Source of the DNA: Dicaeum eximium
Taxonomy: Eukaryota > Chordata > Aves > Passeriformes > Dicaeidae
Direction of reading: 5' to 3'
Assembly: GCA_013396995.1 (NCBI GenBank)
Contig: VWZP01009168.1
Location: 248,001 to 312,000 of the forward strand
Length of the DNA: 64,000 nt
A program made the position numbers and the translations under genes. The first letter of the stretch is position 1. Each line of letters begins with the position of its first letter. The notes below the pieces were generated by a model that did no database searches, was not told the origin of the DNA, and saw nothing but the letters and a program-made list of their open reading frames with translations. This document shows positions 31,230 to 45,040 of the stretch, in pieces.

Positions 31230-34200
31230 AGATGCAGAAGCAAATGCAGATTCCTGCTCTCTGCTTATTGTATTTATGTCATAAAAGAAAACTGTCCAAA
31301 CATGCAGCAGATCTCAGGCAGGTAAACCAGGGTCTGCCCTGATTTCCATCTCAGAATCTTCACCATTTTGCTGAGTCTCATAGTTCTGAAATTCTCTTGT
31401 ATGTTTGTCTCTACTTCTCATAGAAGAGAGCCAAATCACAATCAGTTGATTTCAGTGACCTCAAATTGCATCTGTTTTTAAAAAAATTATGTTCAAAAAT
31501 GGTTGGGCTTATAGCAAAAAGAAAATTATCTATAAATACAATGAGGTTTTTCTGAGATGATTTGCATGTTCTTAAAAACTTTTTAAGATTTCATAATAAA
31601 ATCTAAAAGTCCCCAGGCTAATTTCCTTTCAATTAATTGTAAAAAAAAAATCTTTAAATATCTTTATTTTTCATACAGTATTCCAAAATATCTAGATAAA
31701 ATGTAATGATGGATATGAGAAATTAGAGGAAAATGGAGCAGTTTTCAGCTATGGTGCCAGTTCTTTCTGAATTCAAGTCTTACTCTGCATCCTAACTTTG
31801 CATTTGACTCACAACTCTATTATAGGCTGATCCAAGATCATGGACAGGTTCAGGCATTCCCTGACCTTTGTTTGGGTTTGAAATCCAAGCTCATGTTTTC
31901 AGATCAGTAACTTTCACTCACCCTTGTGCTTCTTGGCTTTACCCATTGCCAGAAGCAGGAAATACTGGAAATCCTACATAGAAAAGCGTTTTGCTAAGAT
32001 TTTGAGCTCAGTTCTCAAGGCTCAGGATCCATCACCAACGAGATTTTAAAGGGCTCCAGACTCTTTTAGGCAGAGTACTTTTGGTAACCTTCCATTGTAT
32101 TTAGAATTATAAGTAATAAACACTAATCATAGACAATTGTGTATCTAAATTGGCAAGGCAGCATTTCTGAAAAGAATCTAAGTGACAAGACAGACATTGC
32201 AGATTTACAATAACTTTGTTAATAAATTTTTTTGCAAGATGTAAAGAAAGACATAGTGAAGAGAGGGAAGAAGCCAACAATGTGGATTTAATCATCTACA
32301 TTTCAGAAATGCAGACCAAATGTCTGTGAAGATGTCCATTTCATCCAAACATTTCTTAGATATTTATTTCAAAGCTCCCTGCTCAGTCAATCCAACACTC
32401 CATTCATATTGAACAAATACTGATTTTTCTTCTGTTAGCAATGATATGGGAGTTCTTGAGGATCCCATAGATTAGTTACCCTTGTTCTCTCTTAGAACTG
32501 TTTGAATTGCCAAGAGGTCATTTTGCAGCACAGGTAGGACTAAAGAGTATCTCTTTAAAGTCTATTTAAACCATGCCTTCTGAGAAATATTTTTTCCTAT
32601 TGAAATCATATTATGATATTGCTTTATCAGGTCTAGTGTGGAATATAGAATTACAGGTTTCTCCTCTGGTTGCATCAGCTGAAAAGCCACAGCCAGGGCA
32701 AATGACAGTCTACAGCATGAAGAAAATAGACAACATTGTTTCCTACAAGAAAGTTCAGCTTAATTGCATGTGGCATTTATTTTAAATACATATTTATTTT
32801 ATTTTAACCCCTAAACATCTTTTTCCCTCTCTTATCTGTGCTCAAATTCAGCTCCAAGTTAGCCATAACCATTTCTCAGTGATAAGTAGCAGGATTCTCA
32901 TGGATGGGCACAAGGCAAACTGTGTTTTATTGCAGCCTTTCCATCTTCATTCATCTGGTGGAATGAAGCCCCCTGTCTACATCACCTGAGTTTGGCTAAT
33001 TAGCTGAGTTGAAAGTATTGCAAAAATTTAGCCAGTGGAAATCACACTCCTGTAAAACCAGAAGCACATGGAAGCATTATTTTTCAAAGTAAATGAATTA
33101 GTGTTTTAAAGAAAAAAATAACCCCTAGTTCTTGTGTCCTTCTTCATGTGTATTCTTCTAAGCATCACGAAATTTGCCTTTGTTTATTACTTTTCTAAAT
33201 GTATTCATTAGTCTTGAATTGTTTTTGATATTAAGAAGTATTTTCCAGTAAGATTTTGCCTCTCTGCTGAATCTTTCATCTCTTCATTAATTTTGATGTC
33301 TGCAATGACTTAGTAACTCCAGAGGAGGCAGGAAAGCTGTGAGGTTTATACTTGTTGAGAAGTTGAAGGAGGTAATGATTTATTTTTTTGGGAGAAAACA
33401 GCATTAAAATAATTTTTAAAGTTGTGTCTTTTCATCTGGGATACTTTAACCAAGAGTTAAGTAACTGTTTAGTCTGAACTGTGACTTTCAGCACAGACAT
33501 GATCAGGGCAGCATAATGAAAGTGGCTTTGCCTAGGGGTTTCTCTCAGGTAGTAGCCATGTTCCCTCTGAGACACAAATTTCCCATTTCCTCCTTTCAGG
33601 AGGGCTGTGCTGGTTTGGATACTGAACTACGACAGCCCGCTCAGTGCTCAGCAGTGAAAAGAGGAGTCCTGTTGTTCCCTTTTCTCCCCTTCCAGCTCAC
33701 GTCCAGGGACAGCAGAGAGCCTTAAGCTGCTTTATTTCCTTGTCCCAAACAACACTCGGCCATAGAAAAGCCCAAAAACCCCATCCAGTGCTGTTTCCCA
33801 AAGTTTGATATGTCCATTTTTCAGCACGTGACATAAAAACCCAAAGAATCTCATGGAGCCCCTCAGGCAGTCCCCACGCAGGACTCAGCATCCCCTCAGA
33901 GCATCAATCATCTTATTCCCGGGCTGCCCCAGATCATTCCCCTTTCACCATTCACTGGAGGGATGCTAATCCTGAAAACACTCCCGAGGATGCGTTTGAA
34001 TGTGGTGGATTTGGGCTGCGCTCATCAGCTGAGCAGCTCTGAGTGGTGGCATTGTCACAGCTCTGCAGGTCGTGCCTCTGCTGCCAAGGGGACCCAGCAC
34101 CCGCTGGAGGAGCCGAAACTGCTCCACCAGTGATGGTGCAGCCATGATGAAAGGTTTGAGGGCCACCTTTCCTCCAGCCTGGCTGGAGTGTTAGAGCTCA

Positions 34201-34286
34201 GCTGGAGCCGCCATCCAGCGCTAATGAGCATTTCTGGCTTGCAGCACGTGAATAGGGACTGCTGATGTGTTTAATGTTAAACATGT

Positions 34287-34287
34287 G

Positions 34288-34319
<32 letters not shown>
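34287..34319 (+). repeat. (GCCT)8 microsatellite
   Basis: Eight uninterrupted GCCT/CCTG tetramers follow ACATGT. Confidence 0.97.
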
Positions 34320-34414
34320 GAGAGGGGCCAAAAAGCCATGACAGAAAAACCTATATTAATGAAGGGCATTATTACTCTCTTCCCTTTGAAATCCGGTGGC
34401 AGAATTCCCGGTGG

Positions 34415-34437
34415 GGGAATTCCCAATAGGAATTCCC
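34415..34437. promoter_or_regulatory. Two adjacent kappa-B-like palindromic sites
   Basis: GGGAATTCCC at 34415-34424 fits the NF-kappa-B consensus GGGRNWYYCC perfectly on both strands, and AGGAATTCCC follows at 34428-34437. A third AGAATTCCCG lies at 34401. No promoter context is visible, so function is unproven. Confidence 0.3.
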
Positions 34438-34876
34438 AGTAAAGCCAAAAGTGGCATAAGCATGAAGAGGTTTTGAGTGCAGAGAGAGCAGAGAACACTC
34501 AGGGAGAAAAGGAGGAGAATGCTACAAAGGTTCTGAGTGCAGAAGAAGGACACTGCAGGGACACGAGCAGCGCTGCCAGGCTCTGCTCTGGTCCCGTGGG
34601 GATTCAGGGTGGAGCAGGGACCGGGCTGTGCTGGCAGTGCAATGCCAAGGCATGTTCTGCTCTATCATTCCCTGTGGTGCTATCCCACAGCACAATGATG
34701 CCTTCATTGTGTCTGCCTCACTCTTATTATGAAGTGGCTTGTCTAAAGAAAACTAAGAAGGATGGGAGATTTTTTTTTTTTTTATGTATACATGGAGTAA
34801 AAACAATCCAAATATGCTTTAATGGTTCTCAACATGATACTGTCAATTCTCACCACAGGGTGGAATTTGTTGGTGG

Positions 34877-34900
34877 AAATTAAATTAAATTAAATTAAAA
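34877..34900 (+). repeat. (AAATT)4 microsatellite
   Basis: Four AAATT units run from 34877 to 34896, followed by AAAA. Confidence 0.9.
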
Positions 34901-35440
34901 CAGAAAAGCTTGGCTATTGCTAATGGGTACTACTGGGAGCCCTAAAAGCAGTTTGCAGTGTAGAACCATAACAGGAGTGAACATCCTTTAATTCCCAGAA
35001 TTGCTTGTGTTTCACAGGGTCATTTTAGCCTATTCTGCTGCACTGCTGAGAAGTTGCTCTTTCCCTGTCTCTCTAGGTCTATAAACTCTGAAGAATTTGG
35101 GAAATGGCTACGGGCACCAAATTAGTCTTTTTCTCTCCTTTTTTTTTTTTTTCCCTCCTTCATTAAATTAACTACTTTAGTTTGGAAGTAAGCAATAAGT
35201 AAGTAGAATTTGCAAACAGCAGATTTCTCTACTCTTTCATTAAGAAAGTTTTTAAGAGCTTTCAGGAAATGAGAGGTTGTCCCCAGCTTTGGGAATAAAT
35301 TGTGGTATAAAATACAAATATGAGTGGGATTCTAATTAAATTATTGAAGCAGAAGGATTGCAGGTATTTTTTTTTCAAGGACATTCTTAGGAATAAATGA
35401 ACAGACTATTCCAGATACTGTAATAGGGGCTTCAGTTCTA

Positions 35441-35518
35441 GTTTCTGGTTTGGGTTTTTGGGGTTTGTGTTTGGTTTTATGGTGTTTTGGGGTTTTTTTG
35501 TGTTTTTTTTTTTTTTAA
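35441..35518 (+). repeat. GT-rich low-complexity tract
   Basis: The tract holds only G and T apart from a few other bases, with GGG, GGGG and GGGG runs separated by T tracts, and ends in a T14 run. It may form unusual structures, but the loops are long for a stable G-quadruplex. Confidence 0.8.
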
Positions 35519-35542
35519 TTACCTATTGTATAGCATAAAAAC

Positions 35543-35578
35543 TATATATACACATATGCATATATATATATATATATT
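35543..35578 (+). repeat. (TA)n-rich microsatellite
   Basis: TATATATACACATATGCATA followed by about eight TA units forms an imperfect alternating purine-pyrimidine tract. Confidence 0.92.
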
Positions 35579-38290
35579 CAGAATATGTATCTGCATTATT
35601 TAATTCAATAATGCTGTGAAGTTTTTTGGGATGGAAAGTGGCATAAAGAGGAAAACTTACACTTCTGAAAGACCACTATTATTTCTGTGTCTTTGATTTG
35701 GTTCCCACTGGAATAAACCAGAACCACACCATTAGCTGTGTGGAAGCAGGATCTCAACTTCACAGACCCGAAAGTTTGGCAGCCCCTTGGAGGGCAAGGT
35801 AATTTGCAATTTAGCAATGTGAGCCCTGCAGTGGGCACAGCGCGTTTTGGAGGCATTCAGAGCCTTCCCTGGGTGAGGGAGTGATGCTTGCAAAGGACCC
35901 CAGTGAATCCCCTGCTGTTTTAAAATGAGATTAAGCCATCATGAGATGTGGACTGGCTAACCCCAAACCAGACACGTTCGCCTGCAGCGCGGCCGCTAAA
36001 TTGGTCTGACATCAGGAACCGCAGCGAAGGAGCTCGGCCTCAGAAGTGAGTCAAAGCAGCATCTTTGTCACCAGTCATTTTCTATTTATAATGACACAGA
36101 TCTATTTTATAATCACGGGGAGGCACAACAGGAGTGTGCTTTGTTCTGCCTAAATCGCATTTCTCGTGCGGGTGCGTTTAAACACAGCCCTTGGCCCCCT
36201 GCCCCACGCCACACACACCCAGGGCAGGCAGCTCTGGCACAACAATGCACACCCTGTCGTGCTTGAATGCTCAAAGCCTCCAGTGCTGGAGCCATAAACT
36301 CCTGCTAAATGGTTTAAAAATGTTCCCTTTAGTGCACCGAGCTGCCCCGCTGCTGCCTCACTTCTCGTTTCCAATGCTGTTCTAAGCCTGGTGTTTCAAG
36401 GAAACCAGGAGTATGTCGTGTTGTTTAGTGGTGGAAATTGCTGGGCATTATTAACTGTAAGAATTTGGGGTGAAAAACCCCACTCTTCAATCCAACCCTC
36501 TTTCCTGGTCCAAACCTGACAGCTTTTACCCTGACTGTGTCTTCAGAGGCTATGAACAAATTCCCAACAGCTGCTTGGTTTGGTTCCTGGAGGATGGGTC
36601 CTCATCTGTGCAAATCATCAGAGCTATGATGGCAATCCCCCTTTGCTCCCTTTTGTCCTTTCATATATATTTTTTTTAATGAAGGGTCCTGCCATGTATT
36701 TCCTAGGAAATTATGATTTTGTGATCAATAGATTTCTATTTGTAATCTGTTTTCAGTTCTAAAGCCTGAAGATCAAAACCAAGTTGCATAGTATGATTTG
36801 GGAGGGAGCTTTTTTCCCCCCCTCCAAAACCTACTAGTTTTCAAATCCTGACTCATTTGGAGCATAATTCTGGTTACTTTGAGGAGGTCTGAGGTTGAAA
36901 GAGAGGAAGGGGTGCCCAATGAGAGAGGAAGCAGGAACCAGTCTGGAAGTCTTAATAGATGTGTGGAAAAGTTTCCTATCAGTGTTTGAGCAACCTGTGC
37001 AGGGACCTACATGGCCCCAATGGACCCACAGTTGCTTAAAACCCACACTGGTATTCAAAGGCAAAATTTGGGCAGTGAACACGATGATCAGACACAGTGC
37101 CTCTTCAGGGGATTATACAGGCAAAAAAGAGCTCATTTAAAAGGACACTCAAATTTTTAGCTACTGGTCAAGACCTGAGTTCGCATGACTGGATTTTCTC
37201 CTCCAAACTGTCATTAATCCCAGAAATGGCTAGGGCTCCCACCTGAAGTACTGGGCTAAAAGCAAGATCAGAAACTCATATGGAGAAATCAGGAATTACC
37301 TTTAAACTCAGACCTGGTAGGCTTCAAAGGAAAGTAATTTATTTGTAAACAACTATTTTAAAGTGTCTGACAGTGAAAAGTAACTGTGTATCCAGAGGTC
37401 TCCATCAGATAAGAAAGCAAACCAGGATCCCTTTGTGTACTTGTGTTTTTCAGTCAAGGAACATCCTCTCTTAATGTGCAATTTTAGATTAGAGTGCAAC
37501 CTTTTTGGGTAGGAGCTCTGTTCTCTGCATGTGCAGCTTTTTACATGATGGGAACCTGATTAGGGCCTTTGTGTGCTGCTCTAACCTTCATAATCTGTAA
37601 TAATAGGAAAAATATAATTAAAATGTCATTGCAGTTCACCTTTAATATTATGATTGTGAGACTCTTTCAACTGTGAATAAAATAATGTCCTTTTTGTATA
37701 ATAGGTAGTATATTTTATTATTGAAGAAAGAATTAAATTTAATTTTTAAACACAAAAAAGTATCTGCTCATTGTTTCATTTTAAGCTTTTGAATATATAA
37801 GCAAATATTTCTTTTGTATCCTTCAAATGAGTATGTGTTAAATGAAGAAACCCACCTTCCTGAATTGGAGCTGTTTATAATTATATTCCAAGAGTGATTA
37901 ACACCTTATAATTTGAATAAAAGTGGTTTATTTTCTCATTGGGTTATTGCAGAACTTCGTTTAAATTTGTTAATTTTTTTTTTTTGAGACAGGCAACTTT
38001 TCTTTACCTGCAAAAAACCAAACGTGTGCTCAGAGCTTGAATACAGCTGTAGTCATCCCTTACTCTAAGATTGGGATATGAGAACTGGTGGGGTTATAAT
38101 ACACAACCGTAAAATAATGGAGGGGGTGAAATGGGGTGTGACCATTCACAATTTCTCATATCAGAGGTTATGTGTTCCTAATGAAATAATCAAGTAGCAA
38201 GTTTGAAGCAATCAGAAAGAAAAGCCTTTTTACACCACGTGTACTTAAACTTTGGAGCCCTTTACTGGATGATGCTGTGCAGATCAAAAT

Positions 38291-38315
38291 GAGTTCAACT
38301 CAATGAGTTGAACTC
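38291..38315. repeat. 25-bp perfect palindrome (12-bp arms, 1-bp spacer)
   Basis: GAGTTCAACTCA, a single A, then TGAGTTGAACTC: the arms are exact reverse complements. A further partial copy (GGGGTTCAACTTCC) follows directly. Confidence 0.95.
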
Positions 38316-41300
38316 AGGGGTTCAACTTCCTGAAGAATAGATCCATAAGTGTTGTTAAGCACAAAACTTTGGAAGCAATGCCCAGGTCAAGAAGTTCTGA
38401 AATACCAGGGCTGAGAGAAAGTCCATGAGGAAGTAGGTTTCCATTTGCCTCATTTCTTATATTGGTTCTGCTGTGAGAGATTAGACACAGCCACAGGAGG
38501 GCTGGGTGCCTGAGCTCCAGGATGTCCTTTTGGGATTACAATACACAAATGTGAAGGTGTTGTAAATTGAATTCCAGCACAGAACTTTGAATTTAGCTTC
38601 CCCAAAGCAAACCAGTTCCAGAGGTGCTTTAGGTACAGAAGCTCAGAATCCCTCTCATAGCAAATGGCAGGGGATCACATTCCATCTGAAACAACAGGAG
38701 TTCAGCATCCAACAGCTGCAGCTGGAGAGGAACAAGCAGTATTTCTCTGAATTTACATATCAGCTTCTCTTCTGGTCCCAAAGATTGGTCCCAGAGATTG
38801 TACCCAATAGGTCATATCTCTCTAGTCCTGCATTACTCTGGTACCACATCTCTTTTGATGTTGTGTGTGTTATAAAAATGGGCATCTGTTTCAAATTTTC
38901 CAGACCCAAGGTGGTAAGTGCCAGCCTAATGTTTCTGCTCAAACTTGTGCTGAAATACCATTTCACTTGTCCAGCACTGTACAAATCCAGGGCCTTGCCT
39001 GACTGCTTTTGGACTGAGCCCTAAATGTGCAAACACCCAGGTGCACCTTCATAGCAGATGTGATCTTTCTCTCCAGTCGTGGAAACATGAAAGAGAACCA
39101 GGGAATCTGAAAAACTCACCATCAGGCATACCAAAGAATCAATAAATTTTTTTTTGCTTAATTTGTAGCCAGTCCTGAATGGAAGTTCAGCTTTGCTGTT
39201 CAGTCACTCAGCTGCTGAGGGCTGCTGTGCACTGCTGTGGCTGATGGGGGACACTGCTGAGCATTTTCTTGTAGAAACACACACCTCGCACAGCTCCATC
39301 ATGTCACTGTCATGCCAGAACCACAGGCATGACACTGCTCCATCCTGATGAGATCTCTGACAGTGGTCAGTACTGAATAATTCACAGAGGGCTGCCAGGA
39401 GCCCTTGAGGTTTGATCTACTGACCAAACATAAAAAGTGCTCAACTGCTGGTTTTTAGTTTATTTAATTAAAAATTATTCCCTATAGCTCTGTCCCCTCT
39501 CATTGTACAAACAAACCCAACACTGGTCTCAGGCTCTCTGGACACTGGTCTAGGTGATGTTTGACAGTAGTAAAACTGAGTACATCAGATCCATTGAGCA
39601 CTGTGTAAAATAAGTGGTTCCTGTGCATAAATGATTGTGATTGCAGATCTGAATGATGAAAAATGGGGTGAGTAACAACCTGGATCACTTACGACTTTTC
39701 CTGTCTTTATTTTATCATTCCTTATGCATTTGCTCTGAGCAAAGCCAAAGCTTTCCCCTTTTCACAGCAACGTCTCACTGCTGCTGGTCATTTTTTTGGT
39801 CATTCAGTCTCTGAAAATTCACTTCTACCCAGGTAATCGCTCTCTCTGACGGGGATTTGTACTGCTGTCTCTTCCTGCTTGCTGTGCAAAAAACAGAGCC
39901 CTTGATGGGCTCCACGGAGCTGCTGGCACCTCTTCCTTCAGCAGTGGGGTGGGGGGAAGCTTTGTAAGGAGGGTTTAGTTTGGGTTTTCTTTTTTATCTG
40001 AATACCTGATGTAACACTCCACACGTCCTGCTCGACATGCTGCAATCAGTCCAGTCTGCGCCAGGCAAGAGTTTAGACATTTCAGGTGTCATCCATCCTT
40101 CATATCTCATGCATGCCTTTCCTTTCATGAGCCCAGCAGATGCCTTTAATTGCCAGCCTTTGCTTCTTGGCTTTCCAAGGAGCAGCAGAGGAACTATGGA
40201 GTCCCTCTGGCGCAGGATGAAACGAAGGGGCCCAGCAGTGTTATGACATTTTCTTGCACTGAATTGGCTTTGGGAAGAATGGCCTCTTTCCTCCCGTTAG
40301 ATAAGCACAGAAATCCTAAGCAGATGCTTGCAAAACATCAAACAAATATATACTTTAAAAAAAAATAAATATAGGCTATACCCACATGCCCCATAATCTG
40401 GCCAATATTCAGCCACTGCTGACAGGATCTAGCCTTTCTCTGGAGGAGCCTGGAGGAAAAGGAAAACCCGCAGTCTGGTCAGTCCTCAGCAGGACTGGAA
40501 CTGGCTCCTCCACCATCCCAGAGCCCAGCATGGCCATGCCAGTGGCTGGTGGCCAATTTCCAACCCGCCCTGTTGTTCAGCAGCTGGAGGGAAACACAAC
40601 CCTTCTCTCTTGGGTGTTGTGTGTACACCCCAGGGACTTTAATCTCTTTGAGTTTCCCCCTAAATCAGCATTGCAGAATGCAAAGGGGAATTTAATGCCA
40701 TAGGGAAGAAGGTGCAGCAGTTTGAATAGTCTAAACTGCCAAAAACAAGAAGAAAGGGTGTTTTCTTTAGCACCTACGTAAGCCTTGTAACCCTTCTGCT
40801 CCTGAATTTTAGAGCAGAGATAATAGAGGAGATTTCTTCTGGTTCCCTTGCACTGAAATCCACAGGTTTTGGGAAAAGCTGGATAGAAGTACATTCATTA
40901 GGAAGTGTGAGAAAGAACTTATTGCAAGTGCCCCTTCCCTCAATCCTTTGTTAAAACAACATTAAAGAACATTACTGGTGCCGAGGGAAGGACTTTGAAG
41001 AACCTGCTGGAGTTCAGGTGCCCATGTAATCCTCATCCAGCTCCTGGTGTGGACAGGTTGTGGTACCAGCTTTCATCAGCTCATGCACCACATCCTGCAC
41101 AGCTCCTGGCCTGTGGTGCCCTGAATGGGTGATGCAATTTGTTTTCTTGGCACAGAGTCGTGCTGGGCCTCCTTTATTCTTTATTGCTCAGCCTGTTAGG
41201 AAACTCTTTAAAACAGTCACGGTGTCATGTGCTTTCTGCTGCAGCCTTGTTTGTGACTGCTTCACAGACATTCATCAGATCACTTCTCGTGTCCCCCAGG

Positions 41301-42627
41301 GGCATAGGATGGTGTTTCACAGTGTGGGAACCAAGACTGAAAACTTCAGAGATGAGTTTTCACTTCAGATGCTCCGTTTCACCTATTTAAGATGTGATTT
41401 TTGCACAGTGCTGTGATTTCAGGGAACTGCTGTACCAATGAACTCAGTGTAGGGGGATCACACCCCACCTCTGGGACAAACTGGCACAAACTGGCTCCTG
41501 TCCATACTGGTTTACCCTCCTCAACTGAACAGCTGCATGCAAATGGCTTGTTAGAAACATCCCTGGACAAATGAGCTTCCAGCTGGTTTCAAAGGTTAGT
41601 TTGGGAGGGTACTAGATGGCCTGAGCCAAGATACACATGCATATTGGTGTATTTATATATAAAAATGTATAAATTTATATACATATATCCACTAAGTAGT
41701 AAAGGCAGGTATTTGGGTCATGGCTCCAAGTGCAGCTGTGACTGCTCAGAAGCTCCTGCCTCTCAGCTCTGTGCCTCAGGTCCCAGTGCCACCATGAAGC
41801 TTGCATGTAAAAAGTAGCAAATTTGGGGTAGATGAGCAGCATTTGATCTTTCCTGACTCTGGAGTGACTTTGCATAGTAATGTTTTACTGTGGTTTTGCT
41901 TTGTATAATAGTTTGTACACATATGCACACCTATCCCTACATGCACATGCACACATGTACAGTGACATCCTTCCCTCTGAGGAGCATTTTAGTTCTGGGT
42001 TTTGCCTTGTCATCCTTAATGATGGCAGAAAATCAGTGCAGCTGGGATTTGAGCAGCCACAGGACCAGCTGGCTGTGGCACCCGGTCTCTGCTGAATCCC
42101 AAGTCCTCAGAAGGTTATTTATCACACCACAGCCAGAGTTGTGCTGACTGCCTGCTCTGCTGGGAATATTCCCCATCACTTGCCACTGGCATGATTCCCC
42201 AGGGAGAGCCCCACAAATGTTGGAGCCAGTTGGATGCCTTGCTCTGCAACCAGCACTCGTATTTATGGTGTATAGGCTAAAATCTTTATTCATAAAGCAG
42301 CAACTTCAGCTTTTCATTGTCAGCGTGAATGTTGAATTAATCAGAAAGGGGAGCAGGGGAAGGGTGGGGACAGGAAAAGAGGAGTTTGTGGGAACATAAC
42401 AATGTTAAAGAAAAAAGCTCTGCTTGCTGTCAGTTAAGTCTCTCCATTAGTTACCTCTACTATTATGGATTCATTTTAAGATCCAGACTTCAATATACAT
42501 AACTTTAAATCACTAACATCCTTCATGGCTCTGTGATTTGCTGGTTCCATATGTAGCCTCTTGGCCCATTGTTTTGGCACAGGTTCAACTCCTCTTCTTC
42601 CTTTGGGTTATGGTTTCCTCGCTTTGA

Positions 42628-42838
42628 TGGGAGGGGTCAGGAGGGGAAGAAGAGGGAGAGAGCAAGAAAGGGATGGTGAGACAGAAGGCAAGTGATGGTG
42701 GAGAGGGAAGGGACGGAAGGAAAAGAGAGGAGCAAAAAGAAAAGTCAAAATAATACAAAGAGAGAGAAATAGCTTAAAATAAATCAGAAGAAGTAAAACA
42801 GAGTGGAAAGAGCAGAAAGAGGAAAGCAATGAGAGGTG
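42628..42838 (+). repeat. Purine-rich tract (about 210 bp)
   Basis: From GATGGGAGGGGTCAGGAGGG to GGAAAGCAATGAGAGG the plus strand is largely A and G with scattered pyrimidines. It forms long open frames on the minus strand that are only low-complexity Leu/Ser/Phe/Pro runs. Confidence 0.85.
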
Positions 42839-45040
42839 TTGTCATGAGCAGCTATCCCCACCTTGCTGCCGGTGGCAGTGCAGGGATGTTGTGGAGTGGG
42901 AGGAGAGGGCTGATGCAGCCTTTCCCGAGCTCCTGGAGTGGCAGTGCCAGCCTGCCCCTCGTCCCAGTGCCAGGCTGCTCCTGTCCCCTCACAAGCAGGC
43001 TCAGTCTCCACCTGAACTTTATAATTAAGCTCTCTGAGATTTTGCTTAGGGTCTGGGCTGACAGCTGTATTGAATTTTGGTTTATTGTGTGATTTATCAG
43101 GGCCGTCGATGGGCGTTTGGGTGATTTAGTGCTGCAAAAATACCTTGGAATGCAACGCACAGCAATATCTGCATTATTAATAACAATAATAATAAAGATA
43201 AATGTCCCTCCTCAGAGCTTTCGATGGCTGTGCCACTCAATTTAACATTTTAACAGTGGCATGTGGCCTCTCCATGGCACCTGGTAGCGTCTGATGGATT
43301 TGAGCAGGCAAAGAAAAGGTTATTTGTCAAACACTCAGCCTCAACTGTACAGTATTTTGAAAGCTCCAGGTCAGAGCAGCCTGAGCTGCATTCCTGTCCC
43401 TGACATCCAGCGAGACTGAACTTTGTCATGTTATTAAGCTGTCAGCAGTGCTAGGGCGTTATTTGGATTTCTGGTGGGAACTCCTTGCACATGCTTGGGG
43501 TGCTCTAGTGGGATTATATCAACACCATTGTAAAACACACACAAATGGGCTGTGCTGCAATTACCACATGAAGACCTCACTTGACTGGGTTAATCAGCAG
43601 AGAATGGAAATACCAGATAAACAGAAATGGCCCACCAGGATGTTTATTCCAGTGGCAACAATGCCATTGTTTCCTAGGAGACCAGCCTGATTCTGGGGCT
43701 CTTCTGGCAGCCAAACCACTGATTGCTCATCTGTGCCATGGAGGAACAACATGGAGCTCTGATCCATCCTCTCCACCAGCACCTGACAGAACAGCAGGAC
43801 CAGAGCTGGGAAGAGTAGAGGGACCACAGTATTTACAGGTATTATAAATATCTGTGATACTTGTTGAATAAAATACAAGTTTTCTCTACACCCTTGCTCC
43901 AGTTCCATGCACAGATCTGCTTTGCACAAGAGTCCTGTGCCCACCAGGTAGAGCAGAGGCTGCTTTCTCTCCACCCCTCCCCATGATGCTCTCTGGAGTG
44001 GAAGGGGCAATTATGGCTTTATCAGTTCCAGCTGCCTGTCAGGAAGGGCAGACCTGGGAAAAGCAGCTGTCTGGGGTGCTTTGTTATGTTGGTCACCATT
44101 CAACAAATCACATTTTCATGTATTTTTATGATTTGCTTTTTTGGGAGAGACAGAACCTGAATTAAACTGACTGGATTCCCCAGTGCCACAAGTCATAGTG
44201 GCCAGGTGGGACCTTGATGGCACCAGCCACCCTGGGCAGTGCAGAGGGCACAGCTCCTCCTTCACAAACACTCCTCTGTCTGCCCAGTACTTTGGTCTTG
44301 TTTCACCTACAGAGCCCCTGGGGGCCTTGGCCAATGCCATGGAGGTTGGTTTGCTGGGCAAATACTGAGCTGCTGGAAAATGTCCCTGTCCCAGGTGTTT
44401 GCTCCAACTTCCACAACTCTCTCCTTGGGTAAGGGGTTGCCTGAGCACTCCTTGATTCAGTGGTGGTGTTTATCCAGAGTAGTTTGGATGAGCAGTGAGA
44501 ACCTGCCTGGCTCTGTCAGGTGGTAATGGGAGAACATTTGGTTAATCCCTTCCTCTGAAAAAACTACAGGGAAGTGTAATGGATGGTGACAAATCATCAA
44601 TAGGTAATGCCAGCAAGCTTTGAAAGAGGTTTTCCACACAGCCTGACATCCTGTCATAGTAATAGCAATAAAATAATGAAAATATATGACACTATATGCA
44701 AATAATATAGTAAGTTCTGGAAGCCATTGTGCTACTCCCATGAATTTGCAATCCAAATGAAATGAAGATTTCATACAGGAGCCTCCATTTGCAGAGAGAG
44801 GATTGTCCAGAGATGTTCACTCATCACTCGAATGGTCAGGTTAATTGTTTGTCTCCCAGACAGCGTATGAAGAACAGGACCATCACTCCCTTCCCATTCC
44901 TGGCTCACAGGAGGATTTTCTCCTCCACAGAAAGGAAGAGGAGAGGAACAAGTGGTGGATGTGGCAAGGCAAACCCAGGGACAGTGGGTTAGGGAGACAT
45001 AGTCAGAGCCAAAGAGAATCATGTTTCCTTAGGGTCTTTT

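Noticed and set aside
42608..42829. Leu/Ser/Phe/Pro-rich minus-strand open frame
   Set aside because: It is produced by the purine-rich low-complexity tract.
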